DNA of 64,000 nucleotides, taken from positions 3,286,001 through 3,350,000 of the forward strand of contig NZ_OY776147.1 of assembly GCF_963675305.1 (NCBI RefSeq), in the 5' to 3' direction. A program made the position numbers and the translations under genes. Shown here piece after piece: positions 52,921-60,999 of the stretch. Below the pieces are notes generated by a model. The model saw only the letters and a program-made list of their open reading frames with translations, searched no databases and was not told where the DNA came from. Position 1 is the stretch's first letter, and each line of letters opens with the position of its first letter. The DNA comes from an uncultured Hyphomonas sp. (GTDB lineage: Bacteria; Pseudomonadota; Alphaproteobacteria; Caulobacterales; Hyphomonadaceae).

Positions 52921-53634
52921 ATGCCGAAGCTAGCTCTCGTCCGCCACGGACAATCCGCCTGGAACCTCGAAAACCGCTTCACTGGCTGGTGGGATGCCGA
53001 CCTGACCGAAAAAGGCGAGGCCGAAGCCAAAAAGGCCGGCCAGCTGCTGAAAAGCGTCGATGCAGACTTCCGCGCCGCCTTCACCAGCTACCAAACCCGC
53101 GCGATCCGCACGCTGTGGCTCGCGCTGACCGAAATGCACCGCGCCTGGATGCCGGTGGAAAAAGCCTGGCAGCTGAACGAGCGCCACTATGGCGGCCTGA
53201 CCGGCCTCGACAAGGCAGAGACCGCCGCCAAGCACGGCGATGATCAGGTTCATGTCTGGCGCCGCTCCTATGACGTGCCGCCGCCCCCGCTGGAAAAGGG
53301 CTCGACCTGGGATCTCTCCACCGATCCGCGCTACAAGGGCATCGACATTCCGGACACGGAAAGCCTGAAACTGACGCTCGACCGTGTGCTGCCCTACTGG
53401 GATGCCGAGATCGCTCCGGTTCTGAAGTCCGGCAAGGATGTCGTCATCGCCGCGCATGGCAATTCGCTGCGCGCATTGGTGAAGCATCTCTTCAATGTGC
53501 CGGACGACAAGATCACGTCTGTGGAGATCCCGACGGGGAACCCGCTGCTGATCGATCTCAACGATGATCTGAAACCGGTCGCCGTGCGGTATCTCGATGC
53601 TGACCGCGCCCAGGCCCTGCCGGACCTGCCGTGA
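52921..53634 (+). CDS. gpmA: 2,3-bisphosphoglycerate-dependent phosphoglycerate mutase
   Basis: 237 residues. Glycolysis and gluconeogenesis enzyme interconverting 3- and 2-phosphoglycerate. 'PKLALVRHGQSAWNLENRFT' has the phospho-His at residue 9, 'LNERHYGGLTGLDKAETAAK' the acid Glu and 'VVIAAHGNSLRALVKHLFNV' the second His. Length is normal. Its TGA overlaps the next GTG start (GTGA). Confidence 0.96.
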   Translation: MPKLALVRHGQSAWNLENRFTGWWDADLTEKGEAEAKKAGQLLKSVDADFRAAFTSYQTRAIRTLWLALTEMHRAWMPVEKAWQLNERHYGGLTGLDKAETAAKHGDDQVHVWRRSYDVPPPPLEKGSTWDLSTDPRYKGIDIPDTESLKLTLDRVLPYWDAEIAPVLKSGKDVVIAAHGNSLRALVKHLFNVPDDKITSVEIPTGNPLLIDLNDDLKPVAVRYLDADRAQALPDLP

Positions 53635-54074
53635 GCAAACGGCGCGACCAGCGCATGATGGGGCGGGCACTCGCGCTTGCCCGTCTCAATCATGGCCTGA
53701 CCGGGCGCAACCCATCCGTTGGCTGCGTGATCCTGGATTCTCATGGACATATCGTTGGTGAAGGCGTGACGGGCCGGGGCGGCCGCCCCCATGCTGAAGA
53801 GATCGCGCTGGAAGAGGCCGGTGAGGCGGCCCGCGGCGGGACGGCCTATGTCACACTGGAGCCGTGCCGCGAACGCTCAGCCGGCGGCAAGTCCTGTTCG
53901 ATGAAACTGGAAGAGGCCGGCGTCGCCCGCGTCGTCTGTTCCGTGCTGGACCCGCACCCCGTCGCCAATGGCGGCATCCTGCGCCTGCGCCGCGCGGGCA
54001 TCCGGGTCGATATCGGACCCGGCCGCCATGCCGCCGAAGGGCTCTACCGCGCTTTCTTTGCGAGCATCGGCTAG
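53631..54074 (+). CDS. RibD-like zinc deaminase domain, stand-alone
   Basis: 147 residues, only the cytidine/deoxycytidylate-deaminase fold. 'RMMGRALALARLNHGLTGRN' and 'PSVGCVILDSHGHIVGEGVT' match the RibD N-terminus, zinc ligands are in 'RPHAEEIALEEAGEAARGGT' (HAE) and 'LEPCRERSAGGKSCSMKL' (PC-x9-C). The usual PCxHxGRTPPC loop is altered and the reductase domain is absent. It is translationally coupled to gpmA. It may be a diverged pyrimidine deaminase of unknown substrate. The stop overlaps the convergent gene at CTAG 54071-54074. Confidence 0.8.
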   Translation: MSKRRDQRMMGRALALARLNHGLTGRNPSVGCVILDSHGHIVGEGVTGRGGRPHAEEIALEEAGEAARGGTAYVTLEPCRERSAGGKSCSMKLEEAGVARVVCSVLDPHPVANGGILRLRRAGIRVDIGPGRHAAEGLYRAFFASIG

Positions 54075-55120
54075 CCCGGGAACGGCCCCGCATAGTCGAT
54101 GATCTTCTGATAGAAGGCTTTGGAATCCCGCTGGAACGCCGCCTTGTTGAACTGCGCCTCATAGGAAGCGCGGCCGCCGGCGACGATCTTCGCGGCGAAG
54201 TCCTTGTCCGAGATCACCTTGCTGAGCGCATTCGCCAGCGCATCGACATCGTTCTTGGGAATCAGAACGCCGTTCTCGCCATCCTTCACATAGGCGGCCG
54301 GGCCGACGGCATCTGCCGCGACCAGCGGACGCGAAGCCGCCCAGGCATCGACCGTCACCGTGCCGAACGGCTCATAGCGCGACGGGAAAGCCACCACATC
54401 GCAGGCCGCCAGAAGTGCGCCGCGGTCATTCCGCCAGCCGAGGAAACGGACGCGGTCATCGAGGTTCAGCCGCTTGCAATGCGCACGCAGTTCGGCCTCC
54501 AGCGGGCCTTCCCCTGCGATCCAGACATATAGGCCCGGCACTTTCGCCGTCGCATCGAGCAGCGTGTCGAGGCCCTTCTTTTCGTGCAGTCGCGCGAGCG
54601 CCAGGGCAACCGGCGCATCTTCCGGCGTGTCGAGGCTCGCCCGGTCGACCGGGTCTGCGCCCTCGAAATCCGCATAAGTGTGGACGATGCCGGACCGGTC
54701 GTCGCTGACGCCCTGTTCCCGGATGTGTCGCAGAAGGTCGATGGTCAGACCGATATGCCATTCGCAGTTCACAAAGCGCGCTAGTTTGTAATAGCCGCCA
54801 TACCAGCCGATCGACCGGTTGCGGTATTCCTTCGGCGCGAACTGTCCGGCGCGGCCCATCCAGTATTCGATCACATCCGGCTTGAACGCCTTGATCGCAT
54901 CGCCGAGCACCCGGCGGGTCGGGAACGGCCAGGCATTGTTGAATGCCGCCACATCCACGCCGATTCCGGCCTCGCGGAACTTTTGCACACGAAACTGATT
55001 ATCGGGCCGGGTGACCACATGTTGGGTCAGGCCCGCTTCCGCGAGCGCCAGAACCGATTCCAGCATGATGTTTTCCGCGCCACCCTCTGCGGCACCGGCC
55101 ATGACGTGCATCACGCGCAT
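54071..55120 (-). CDS. Family 4-type glycosyltransferase (GT-B)
   Basis: 349 residues from ATG 55120 (MRVMHVMAGAAEGGAENIML) after GGAGAGG; the in-frame start five codons earlier lies in the ribosome site. The N-terminal half has the acceptor domain with 'GAAEGGAENIM'; the C-terminal half has 'PVALALARLHEKKGLDTLLD', 'VWIAGEGPLEAELRAHCKRL' and the EX7E donor site 'FPSRYEPFGTVTVDAWAASR'. It would transfer a sugar from a nucleotide donor, probably for a surface polysaccharide, without clustered partners here. Confidence 0.88.
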   Translation of the reverse strand: MRVMHVMAGAAEGGAENIMLESVLALAEAGLTQHVVTRPDNQFRVQKFREAGIGVDVAAFNNAWPFPTRRVLGDAIKAFKPDVIEYWMGRAGQFAPKEYRNRSIGWYGGYYKLARFVNCEWHIGLTIDLLRHIREQGVSDDRSGIVHTYADFEGADPVDRASLDTPEDAPVALALARLHEKKGLDTLLDATAKVPGLYVWIAGEGPLEAELRAHCKRLNLDDRVRFLGWRNDRGALLAACDVVAFPSRYEPFGTVTVDAWAASRPLVAADAVGPAAYVKDGENGVLIPKNDVDALANALSKVISDKDFAAKIVAGGRASYEAQFNKAAFQRDSKAFYQKIIDYAGPFPG

Positions 55121-55253
55121 GGGCCTCTCCTTCATGTCAGGTCAGATTGTCTGCAACGCGCATACCCATTTACAGGCGTGGCGGCAAACACTGGTTGGCA
55201 GTCAGGACTGAAATGCCTAAGCAGGGGCCGAACCGACCCGGGAGCCAGAAGAC

Positions 55254-56279
55254 ATGTCAGCCTATCGCCTCTTCGGTGCCGAAACCTCGCCCTACTCGCT
55301 GAAGGTCCGCGCCTTCCTGCGCTACAAGGGCATTGAATTCGAATGGATCACGCGGTCCCGCGAGACGGAAACCGATTTTCGTGCACTGGCGCGCCATGCG
55401 ACCGTACCGCTGCTGGTTTCGCCGGATCGTCCGGTGAACCAGGAATCGACGCGCATGCTGTTTGCGCTGGAATCGTCCCATCCCGAGCCGTCCGCCACGC
55501 CGGAAGACCCGGCCCTGGCGGCGCTGTCGCTCATCCTTGAAGATTATGGCGACGAGTGGCTGAACAAATGCATGTTCCAGCAACGCTGGTCGAACAAGCC
55601 GGACCGCGACCAGGCCGGCCTGCGCGCGCTGGTGCAATTGTCCGGCGGCAAGCGCCCGCGCGCATGGAAAAAGCCGTCGGTGCAGATTGCCGAGCGTATG
55701 GCAGACCGCTTGCCGCTGGTTGGCGCGTCTGCCGAGAACGGGCCGGTGCTCGACGCATCGTGGCGCCGTTTTGCGGAATTGCTGAACACGCACCTGAAAG
55801 ACCACCTCTTCATCTTCGGCGGCCGCCCGGCCTTCGCAGATTTCAGCCTCGCTGCTCAGCTCCAGCAGATGCTGCTGGATCCGACCCCGGCGGAATGGCT
55901 GAAAGACCGCGCGCCGTTTGTTGTCGCCTGGTGTGAGAACATGGACGACCCGAAAGCCGGTGGTCCGTTTGCTGACTTGTCTGCGCTGCAGCCAACCCTC
56001 GCCCCACTGTTCGCTGACGAAGTGGGCAAGACCTATCTGGTCTGGGCCAAGGCGAATTCCGATGCGGCCCGCAAGGGTTCGGATAAAGTCTCCGCCGAGC
56101 TGGAAAGCGGCCAATTCGAACAATCGACGCAGAAGCACGCTGCCGAAGCCTTCAACGCAGTGGACAGGTCTGTCAGCCGCACACTGAAGGACTCCGGCAC
56201 CCTGGAAACCTTTCTGGGCGACGCAAACTGCCTGAAAGCCTTCCGGTACAAAGGGCAACCGGCCGCTTCCGACGCCTGA
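55254..56279 (+). CDS. Glutathione S-transferase-family protein, two-domain
   Basis: 341 residues, longer than a typical GST (about 210). Residues 1-80 are a thioredoxin-like GST_N: 'YRLFGAETSPYSLKVRAFLR' and 'ATVPLLVSPDRPVNQESTRM'. The helical GST_C follows, with 'LFIFGGRPAFADFSLAAQLQ' as the N-capping region, then an extra C-terminal part of about 100 residues. The active-site Ser/Cys is in 'SPYSLKV'. A role in detoxification or a specific dehalogenation/isomerisation cannot be told. Confidence 0.85.
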   Translation: MSAYRLFGAETSPYSLKVRAFLRYKGIEFEWITRSRETETDFRALARHATVPLLVSPDRPVNQESTRMLFALESSHPEPSATPEDPALAALSLILEDYGDEWLNKCMFQQRWSNKPDRDQAGLRALVQLSGGKRPRAWKKPSVQIAERMADRLPLVGASAENGPVLDASWRRFAELLNTHLKDHLFIFGGRPAFADFSLAAQLQQMLLDPTPAEWLKDRAPFVVAWCENMDDPKAGGPFADLSALQPTLAPLFADEVGKTYLVWAKANSDAARKGSDKVSAELESGQFEQSTQKHAAEAFNAVDRSVSRTLKDSGTLETFLGDANCLKAFRYKGQPAASDA

Positions 56280-56291
56280 TCCGCAGTCCTG

Positions 56292-56334
56292 AAAAGAAAA
56301 ACGGCGCGTCCCCATCCGGAACGCGCCGCCTTTT
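56292..56334. terminator. Bidirectional terminator between GST and Hsp20 genes
   Basis: CGGCGCGT (56302-56309) and ACGCGCCG (56321-56328) form an 8-base stem with an 11-base loop. CCTTTT follows on the plus strand, and AAAAGAAAAA precedes, giving TTTTTCTTTT on the minus strand. It serves both convergent genes. Confidence 0.85.
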
Positions 56335-56355
56335 GTCCTGTTCGGAACCTGCCGC

Positions 56356-56832
56356 TTATGCGGCGTCAGCTTTTTTCTTGCCGATCAGTTTCGGTTCCTG
56401 CGATTCGGAGGCTCCGATCTCGATCTTACGCGGCTTTTTCTCTTCCGGAAGTTCACGGACGAGGTCGATCCGTAGCACGCCATGGTCGAGCTGGGCGCCG
56501 GTCACGAGAATGTGATCGGCCAGCTGGTAACGGCGGATGAAGCTGCGCTGGGCAATGCCGCGATGCAGGTAGTCCCTGCCGCCGGCGTCTTCGGTATCGG
56601 TTTTCTTGCCTGCCACGGTCAGCAGGCCTTCCTTCGTTTCGATTTCCAGATCGTCCTGCGTAAAGCCGGCGACGGCGATCTCGATGGCGAAGGCGTTTTC
56701 GTCGACTCGCTCGATATTATAAGGCGGATAGCCCTGCGAGCCGTCCAGGCGCGCGGCCTGATCGATCATGTTGGCCATACGGTCAAAGCCAACCATGGTG
56801 CGGTAAAGGGGGGTCAGATCAATGTTCGACAT
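56356..56832 (-). CDS. Small heat-shock protein Hsp20 (IbpA-like)
   Basis: 158 residues. N-terminal 'PLYRTMVGFDRMANMIDQAA' is IbpA-like, the alpha-crystallin domain runs about 38-130 with 'NAFAIEIAVAGFTQDDLEIE', 'YLHRGIAQRSFIRRYQLADH' and 'GVLRIDLVRELPEEKKPRKI'. The end has the IxI-type motif region. It holds unfolded proteins during heat stress. Its 5' region carries a ROSE-type thermometer and a heat-shock-type promoter. Confidence 0.93.
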   Translation of the reverse strand: MSNIDLTPLYRTMVGFDRMANMIDQAARLDGSQGYPPYNIERVDENAFAIEIAVAGFTQDDLEIETKEGLLTVAGKKTDTEDAGGRDYLHRGIAQRSFIRRYQLADHILVTGAQLDHGVLRIDLVRELPEEKKPRKIEIGASESQEPKLIGKKKADAA

Positions 56833-56838
56833 GTCAGT

Positions 56839-56862
56839 CAGTCCTCTGTTTCAAAGCAACTG
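56839..56862 (-). promoter_or_regulatory. ROSE-type RNA thermometer hairpin masking the hsp20 ribosome site
   Basis: In the mRNA, CAGUU, a bulged G, then CUUUG pair with CAGAGGACUG across an AAA loop: ten pairs with one bulged G. The strand contains UUGCU opposite the AGAGGA ribosome site, 9 bases before the ATG. UUGCU facing AGGA with a bulged G is the defining 3' hairpin of ROSE elements in alphaproteobacterial small heat-shock genes. Melting at high temperature would open translation. Assigned by manual pairing. Confidence 0.75.
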
Positions 56863-56979
56863 GGAACTCCCTGAACGGGGGGCTCCATTGGGGTTCGGAC
56901 GTCGCAAACACCCGGCCCGATTGATGGCACCGGCACGAAATCCGGTCACAGCCCGCGTAGCAGCACCGTGACACGGTAC

Positions 56980-57007
56980 ATGTGGGTGCCTAAAAGAGCT
57001 GTTCAAG
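56980..57007 (-). promoter_or_regulatory. Candidate RpoH (heat-shock sigma) promoter of hsp20
   Basis: On the minus strand CTTGAA (57007-57002), 16 bases, then CCACAT (56985-56980) resemble the RpoH -35/-10 pattern. It would give a 5' leader of about 140 bases, the size expected for a ROSE element. Confidence 0.45.
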
Positions 57008-57029
57008 AGGTCCCATCGACGGAGAAACA

Positions 57030-57941
57030 ATGATGAAAACCGCCGTATCTGCTTCCCTTCTTGCCCTGGCTGTCATGGCAGCCTGCTCACCGGCCCCGGC
57101 CGACAGCCCCGAAGCCGTTGCCGAACTCGACACGGAAACCGCCGCAGCTGAGGCGCCAGCAGCGGAAAGCCTTCTGGACGCGGCGATTGCCAGCGACCTG
57201 CGTTCGCCAGAGGAAAAAGCCCGCGACGAGTGGCGCCATCCGAAGGAAACGCTGGAATTCCTGGGCATCGAACCCGATGACACTGTGGTGGAGATCTGGC
57301 CGGGCGGCGGTTGGTACACCAACATCCTCGCGCCATGGCTCGCCTCCGGCGGCGGCAAGCTGGTCGCTGTCCTGTTCTCGCCGGAAGGCATCGACGATGC
57401 CGAACGCGTCGAACGGATCGAGACGAACAATGCGAAGTTCAAATCGAACTATACCGATCCAGCTTTCGGCACGATCGACTATTCCGGCTTCTCTGCGAAC
57501 AGCGGTCCGCTGACAGAGCCCGGTACGGCAGACGCCGTGCTGACTTTCCGCAACATCCACAACTGGATGGCCGGCGGATACGAACAGAAATTCTTCGATG
57601 AAGCTTATGCCGCCCTGAAACCGGGCGGTGTGCTGGGCGTGGTCGAACACCGCCTGCCCTCCACCGCCGTACAGGATCCGGAAGCGGCCAGCGGCTATGT
57701 CCACGAGGACTATGTGAAAACACTCGCCGCAAATTCAGGCTTTGAATTCGCAGGCTCATCCGAGATCAACGCCAATCCGGCCGATACCGCAGACCATCCC
57801 TTCGGCGTCTGGACGCTGCCGCCTGTCAGCAACCAGCCGAAGGAAGGCGAAGAAGCGCCGGAAGGCTGGGATCCGGAAGCCTATAAGGCCATCGGCGAAA
57901 GCGACCGGATGACGCTGAAATTCATCAAGCCGGCGGAATAA
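57030..57941 (+). CDS. Lipoprotein with methyltransferase-like domain
   Basis: 303 residues. 'MKTAVSASLLALAVMAACSP' has a lipobox (MAAC), so the protein is probably lipid-anchored in the periplasm or outer membrane. After an Ala/Glu linker, 'GIEPDDTVVEIWPGGGWYTN' resembles motif I of class I SAM methyltransferases (E-x-W-P-G-G-G), and 'FDEAYAALKPGGVLGVVEHR' resembles post-motif III. SAM is not known in the periplasm, so it may have lost methyl transfer. Related predicted proteins exist in Caulobacterales. Ribosome site CGGAG precedes ATG 57030. Confidence 0.8.
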   Translation: MMKTAVSASLLALAVMAACSPAPADSPEAVAELDTETAAAEAPAAESLLDAAIASDLRSPEEKARDEWRHPKETLEFLGIEPDDTVVEIWPGGGWYTNILAPWLASGGGKLVAVLFSPEGIDDAERVERIETNNAKFKSNYTDPAFGTIDYSGFSANSGPLTEPGTADAVLTFRNIHNWMAGGYEQKFFDEAYAALKPGGVLGVVEHRLPSTAVQDPEAASGYVHEDYVKTLAANSGFEFAGSSEINANPADTADHPFGVWTLPPVSNQPKEGEEAPEGWDPEAYKAIGESDRMTLKFIKPAE

Positions 57942-57962
57942 GCCGTCCCCGGACAACCCCCT

Positions 57963-57995
57963 GCCCCGCCGGCCTGTCCGGCGGGGCCATTCTTT
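57963..57995 (+). terminator. Rho-independent terminator after the methyltransferase-like gene
   Basis: GCCCCGCCGG (57963-57972), loop CCTGT, CCGGCGGGGC (57978-57987) then CATTCTTT. A very stable stem with a short, imperfect T run, ten bases before the next start. Confidence 0.75.
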
Positions 57996-58005
57996 GGCGT
58001 ATCCA

Positions 58006-58620
58006 ATGGCATTGAAATCCCTGTTCCCGACCCTCGTGAAGGAAGCCGCGCTTGGCACCGATGCCCTTCGGTCCGAGCTCGAAGCTGTCTGCTGGCTGCT
58101 GGAAGACGAAGACACCGCCGGCAATGACTGGTGCGACGCCGAGGGCTATGACGGTTACACCTCTTACGCTTCGCTCGACGATTTGCCGGAGCGGTTTCCG
58201 GAGTTTGCCGCGCTGAAAGAACTGCTCGACCAACAAGCCGCCGAATTCGCAAAGGAACTCCACTGGGACATGGGCGGCTTTCACCTCGAGCTCGATGCGC
58301 TCTGGGTGAACATTCTCGGCGAAGGCGGCAGCCATTCCGGACACATCCATCCGGGCAGCGTGATTTCCGGCACCTATTATGTCGCTGTGCCCGACGGCGC
58401 AGGCACGCTGAAAATGGAAGACCCGCGCCTCACCTTCATGATGGGTGCGCCCCAGCCGACAGATGAAGCGCCGGAATCTGCCCGCCGCTTCGTCTATCTC
58501 GAACCGAAAGAGGGCCACGCCCTGTTCTGGGAATCCTGGCTGCGCCATGAAGTCATGCCCAACCGGTCAGAAGAGCCGCGCGTCTCAATCAGTTTCAATT
58601 ATGCGCTGGTGCGCGACTGA
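58006..58620 (+). CDS. TIGR02466-type putative 2OG-Fe(II) oxygenase
   Basis: 204 residues from ATG 58006 (MALKSLFPTLVKEAAL); a TTG four codons earlier is possible. The jelly-roll core has 'LWVNILGEGGSHSGHIHPGS' with HxH metal ligands, 'VISGTYYVAVPDGAGTLKME', the late His in 'WESWLRHEVMPNRSEEPRVS' and Arg for 2-oxoglutarate. 'YTSYASLDDLPERFPEFAAL' is typical of TIGR02466. Substrate unknown. The ABM gene follows by 12 bases. Confidence 0.85.
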   Translation: MALKSLFPTLVKEAALGTDALRSELEAVCWLLEDEDTAGNDWCDAEGYDGYTSYASLDDLPERFPEFAALKELLDQQAAEFAKELHWDMGGFHLELDALWVNILGEGGSHSGHIHPGSVISGTYYVAVPDGAGTLKMEDPRLTFMMGAPQPTDEAPESARRFVYLEPKEGHALFWESWLRHEVMPNRSEEPRVSISFNYALVRD

Positions 58621-58632
58621 AGGATCCGGCCC

Positions 58633-58935
58633 ATGATCATCGTCACCGGCAGCGTCCGCGCCCGACCGGACACCGAGGCAGAACTGGTCGCCCTCTGCCG
58701 GGAACATTGCGCCCGCTCCCGTGCTGAAGAGGGCTGCATCGCCCATAATGTGCACAGAGATTGTGACGATCCGGCCCTTCTGGTCTTCGTGGAGTACTGG
58801 CGGGACATGGCCGCCCTGAACGCCCATTTCGCGCTCAAAGAGAGCCGGGAATTCGTCAAGGTGGCCCGGCGCCTCTCTGCTGGCGGAACGCCCATGCGGA
58901 TCTTCGAAGCGGCAGAAGTAAAGGCAGAGGCCTAA
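58633..58935 (+). CDS. Antibiotic biosynthesis monooxygenase (ABM) domain protein
   Basis: 100 residues: 'IIVTGSVRARPDTEAELVAL', 'EEGCIAHNVHRDCDDPALLV' and 'FVEYWRDMAALNAHFALKES' form one ABM/YgiN domain. It is a paralogue of the gene at 29683 and probably co-transcribed with the 2OG oxygenase. Its reaction is unknown; family members act on quinols or polyketides. Confidence 0.82.
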   Translation: MIIVTGSVRARPDTEAELVALCREHCARSRAEEGCIAHNVHRDCDDPALLVFVEYWRDMAALNAHFALKESREFVKVARRLSAGGTPMRIFEAAEVKAEA

Positions 58936-59032
58936 GACATTAGTCGTCTGCGGCAACGCCACTCTTGACGTTAAGGCCTCAAAAGGCCATCGCCACGCGA
59001 ACTCTCACTTCCTCCCTAGACGAGCGCAGACA

Positions 59033-59563
59033 ATGGACCTTTCAAAGATCAGCGCGGGCCAGAACCCGCCGGATGACCTCAACGTTCTGATCGAAGTGCC
59101 CCTCGGCGGCGACCCGATCAAATACGAGATCGACAAGGATTCCGGCGCGATGTTCGTCGACCGCTATCTCTACACCGAGATGCGCTACCCGTGTAATTAC
59201 GGCTTCGTGCCCCACACGATGAGCCTGGATGGCGACCCGATCGACGTGATGGTCGTTGGCAACCGCCCGCTGGTGCCGGGTTCGGTCGTGCGCGCCCGCC
59301 CGGTCGGCGTCCTGATGATGACGGACGACAAGGGCCAGGACGAAAAAATCCTCGCCGTGCCGCACCCGAAGCTGACGGCTTATTACGACAAGATCGCGAC
59401 CTATCACGACCTGCCGCAGACGCTTTGTGACAAGATCGCCCACTTCTTCACGCACTACAAAGACCTCGAACAGGGCAAATGGACCCGGATCGAGGGCTGG
59501 TACGGTATCGAGAAGGCGCGCGAGCTGATCGATGCTGCCGTCAAGCGCGGCGTCGAGAGCTGA
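59033..59563 (+). CDS. ppa: Inorganic pyrophosphatase
   Basis: 176 residues, the E. coli-type soluble family I enzyme, which hydrolyses pyrophosphate. 'DDLNVLIEVPLGGDPIKYEI' and 'FVDRYLYTEMRYPCNYGFVP' lead to the signature 'DGDPIDVMVV' with three metal-binding Asp, then 'DEKILAVPHPKLTAYYDKIA'. Length is normal. Confidence 0.97.
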   Translation: MDLSKISAGQNPPDDLNVLIEVPLGGDPIKYEIDKDSGAMFVDRYLYTEMRYPCNYGFVPHTMSLDGDPIDVMVVGNRPLVPGSVVRARPVGVLMMTDDKGQDEKILAVPHPKLTAYYDKIATYHDLPQTLCDKIAHFFTHYKDLEQGKWTRIEGWYGIEKARELIDAAVKRGVES

Positions 59564-59589
59564 TCCTCCAACACCTGACGGGGGCCTGA

Positions 59590-60219
59590 ATGGACCTTTC
59601 GGTCTGGATTGCCCTGGTTGCCCTGTTCATTGCGGGCGGCCTGACCCCCGGGCCGGCTGTCATGCTGGTGATGAGCACGTCGCTGCGCTATCGCGCGCCG
59701 ACGGCGCTCTTGCCGGCATTGGGTGTGGCAGCGGCCAATCTGCTCTGGATCTCGCTGGCGGCGGGCGGCATCGCCGCTTTTGCTGCGCAATTCCCGATCC
59801 TGCTGAACGGGCTGAAGATTGCCGGGATCTGTTTCATCGCCTGGCTGGCCTGGTCGCTGGCAATGTCAGACCCGTCCAGCCCTCATGCCAGCGCGAAGGA
59901 CGCCCCGCCGCGCGGCAAGCTGTTTGCCCGCGGCGTCGGCCTGCAATTGCTGAACCCGAACGCACTCGTCTTCTTCGGTCTTCTGCTGCCGTCCTATTTC
60001 GACATGACGCATCCGGTCGTGCCGCAGGCGCTGATCATGATGGTCACGATCACCATTTGTGAAATGACGGGCCTGACGCTCTATGCCTGGCTGGCCGACG
60101 GCATGAACCACCATTTCGAGTCGCCCGCCTTTACCCGCTGGTTCAATCGCGGGGCAGCCCTCGCCATGCTGGCATCCGCCCTGTTTGCGTCGATTTCGAC
60201 CTTCACACCGCACACTTAG
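59590..60219 (+). CDS. LysE/RhtB-family translocator
   Basis: 209 residues, about six transmembrane helices. 'ALFIAGGLTPGPAVMLVMST' is the N-terminal signature and 'FARGVGLQLLNPNALVFFGL' the second repeat. Amino acid or metabolite efflux; substrate unknown. It starts 26 bases after ppa. The stop overlaps the carbonic anhydrase stop by 4 bases (TTAG). Confidence 0.87.
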   Translation: MDLSVWIALVALFIAGGLTPGPAVMLVMSTSLRYRAPTALLPALGVAAANLLWISLAAGGIAAFAAQFPILLNGLKIAGICFIAWLAWSLAMSDPSSPHASAKDAPPRGKLFARGVGLQLLNPNALVFFGLLLPSYFDMTHPVVPQALIMMVTITICEMTGLTLYAWLADGMNHHFESPAFTRWFNRGAALAMLASALFASISTFTPHT

Positions 60220-60839
60220 CGGTCGACCACCTCAAACCGGCCGGTTTTCGCGTTCCGCCAGTGCAATTCGCCATGCTTGATGGCGAACCACGCGCCGTGC
60301 AGCTCAAGCTCGCCAGCCTCAACGGCCTTCTGAACGAAGGGGAAGCTCAGCAGGTTCTTCAGGGAGGTTTCGATGCCTTCCAGTTCCAGCGAGAATTGCG
60401 GATTGATCGAGCCGGATTCCAGGACCCGGTCGCGGGCTTCATCAAGAAGCGAAACCCAGGGGGTCACAAACTCCCCGATCAACGGATTGTCGTCGCCCGC
60501 CAGAGAGGCCTGAACACCTCCGCAGCCACCATGCCCCATGACCACGATGTGCTTCACCTTCAGCACATTCACCGCGTACTCCAGCGCAGAACTGACCCCG
60601 TGCAGCTTTCCATCGGGCATGTAAGGCGGGACGAGGTTAGCCACATTGCGCACCACAAACAGCTGGCCGGGCGCCGCCGCGAAAATGTCGGACGGTTCGG
60701 CGCGGCTGTCGGCGCAGGCAATCAGCATGATGGCCGGGCTCTGGCCCTCGCCAAGCTCGCGATAGAGCGCTGCCTGTTTGGAATAAACACCGCCGCGGAA
60801 GCGCCGGTAGCCTTCAATCAGTTCCTCGATCGTCTTCAT
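60216..60839 (-). CDS. Beta-class carbonic anhydrase
   Basis: 207 residues. Zinc ligands are in 'IMLIACADSRAEPSDIFAAA' (Cys-x-Asp-x-Arg) and 'VVMGHGGCGGVQASL' (His-x2-Cys). 'GQLFVVRNVANLVPPY' and 'VSSALEYAVNVLKVKHIVVM' complete the family. It interconverts CO2 and bicarbonate in the cytoplasm. Divergent from the TetR gene with a 160-base gap that contains TGCATAGTGCA, a possible operator half-site pair. Confidence 0.95.
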   Translation of the reverse strand: MKTIEELIEGYRRFRGGVYSKQAALYRELGEGQSPAIMLIACADSRAEPSDIFAAAPGQLFVVRNVANLVPPYMPDGKLHGVSSALEYAVNVLKVKHIVVMGHGGCGGVQASLAGDDNPLIGEFVTPWVSLLDEARDRVLESGSINPQFSLELEGIETSLKNLLSFPFVQKAVEAGELELHGAWFAIKHGELHWRNAKTGRFEVVDR

Positions 60840-60999
60840 GGTTCCAATCCTGCTGCTCGGCCTGTTTTCCGGCCTGTTTCTGCCGACGCTTCTCTATTGC
60901 ATAGTGCAGAAGTCGCCAATCTGAATCGGACATTGTTTACCGGTTTGTCCTAGGGTTCCGAAAGAGGCCCCCGCAGCACCGGCCAGGGAGACCAGACAT

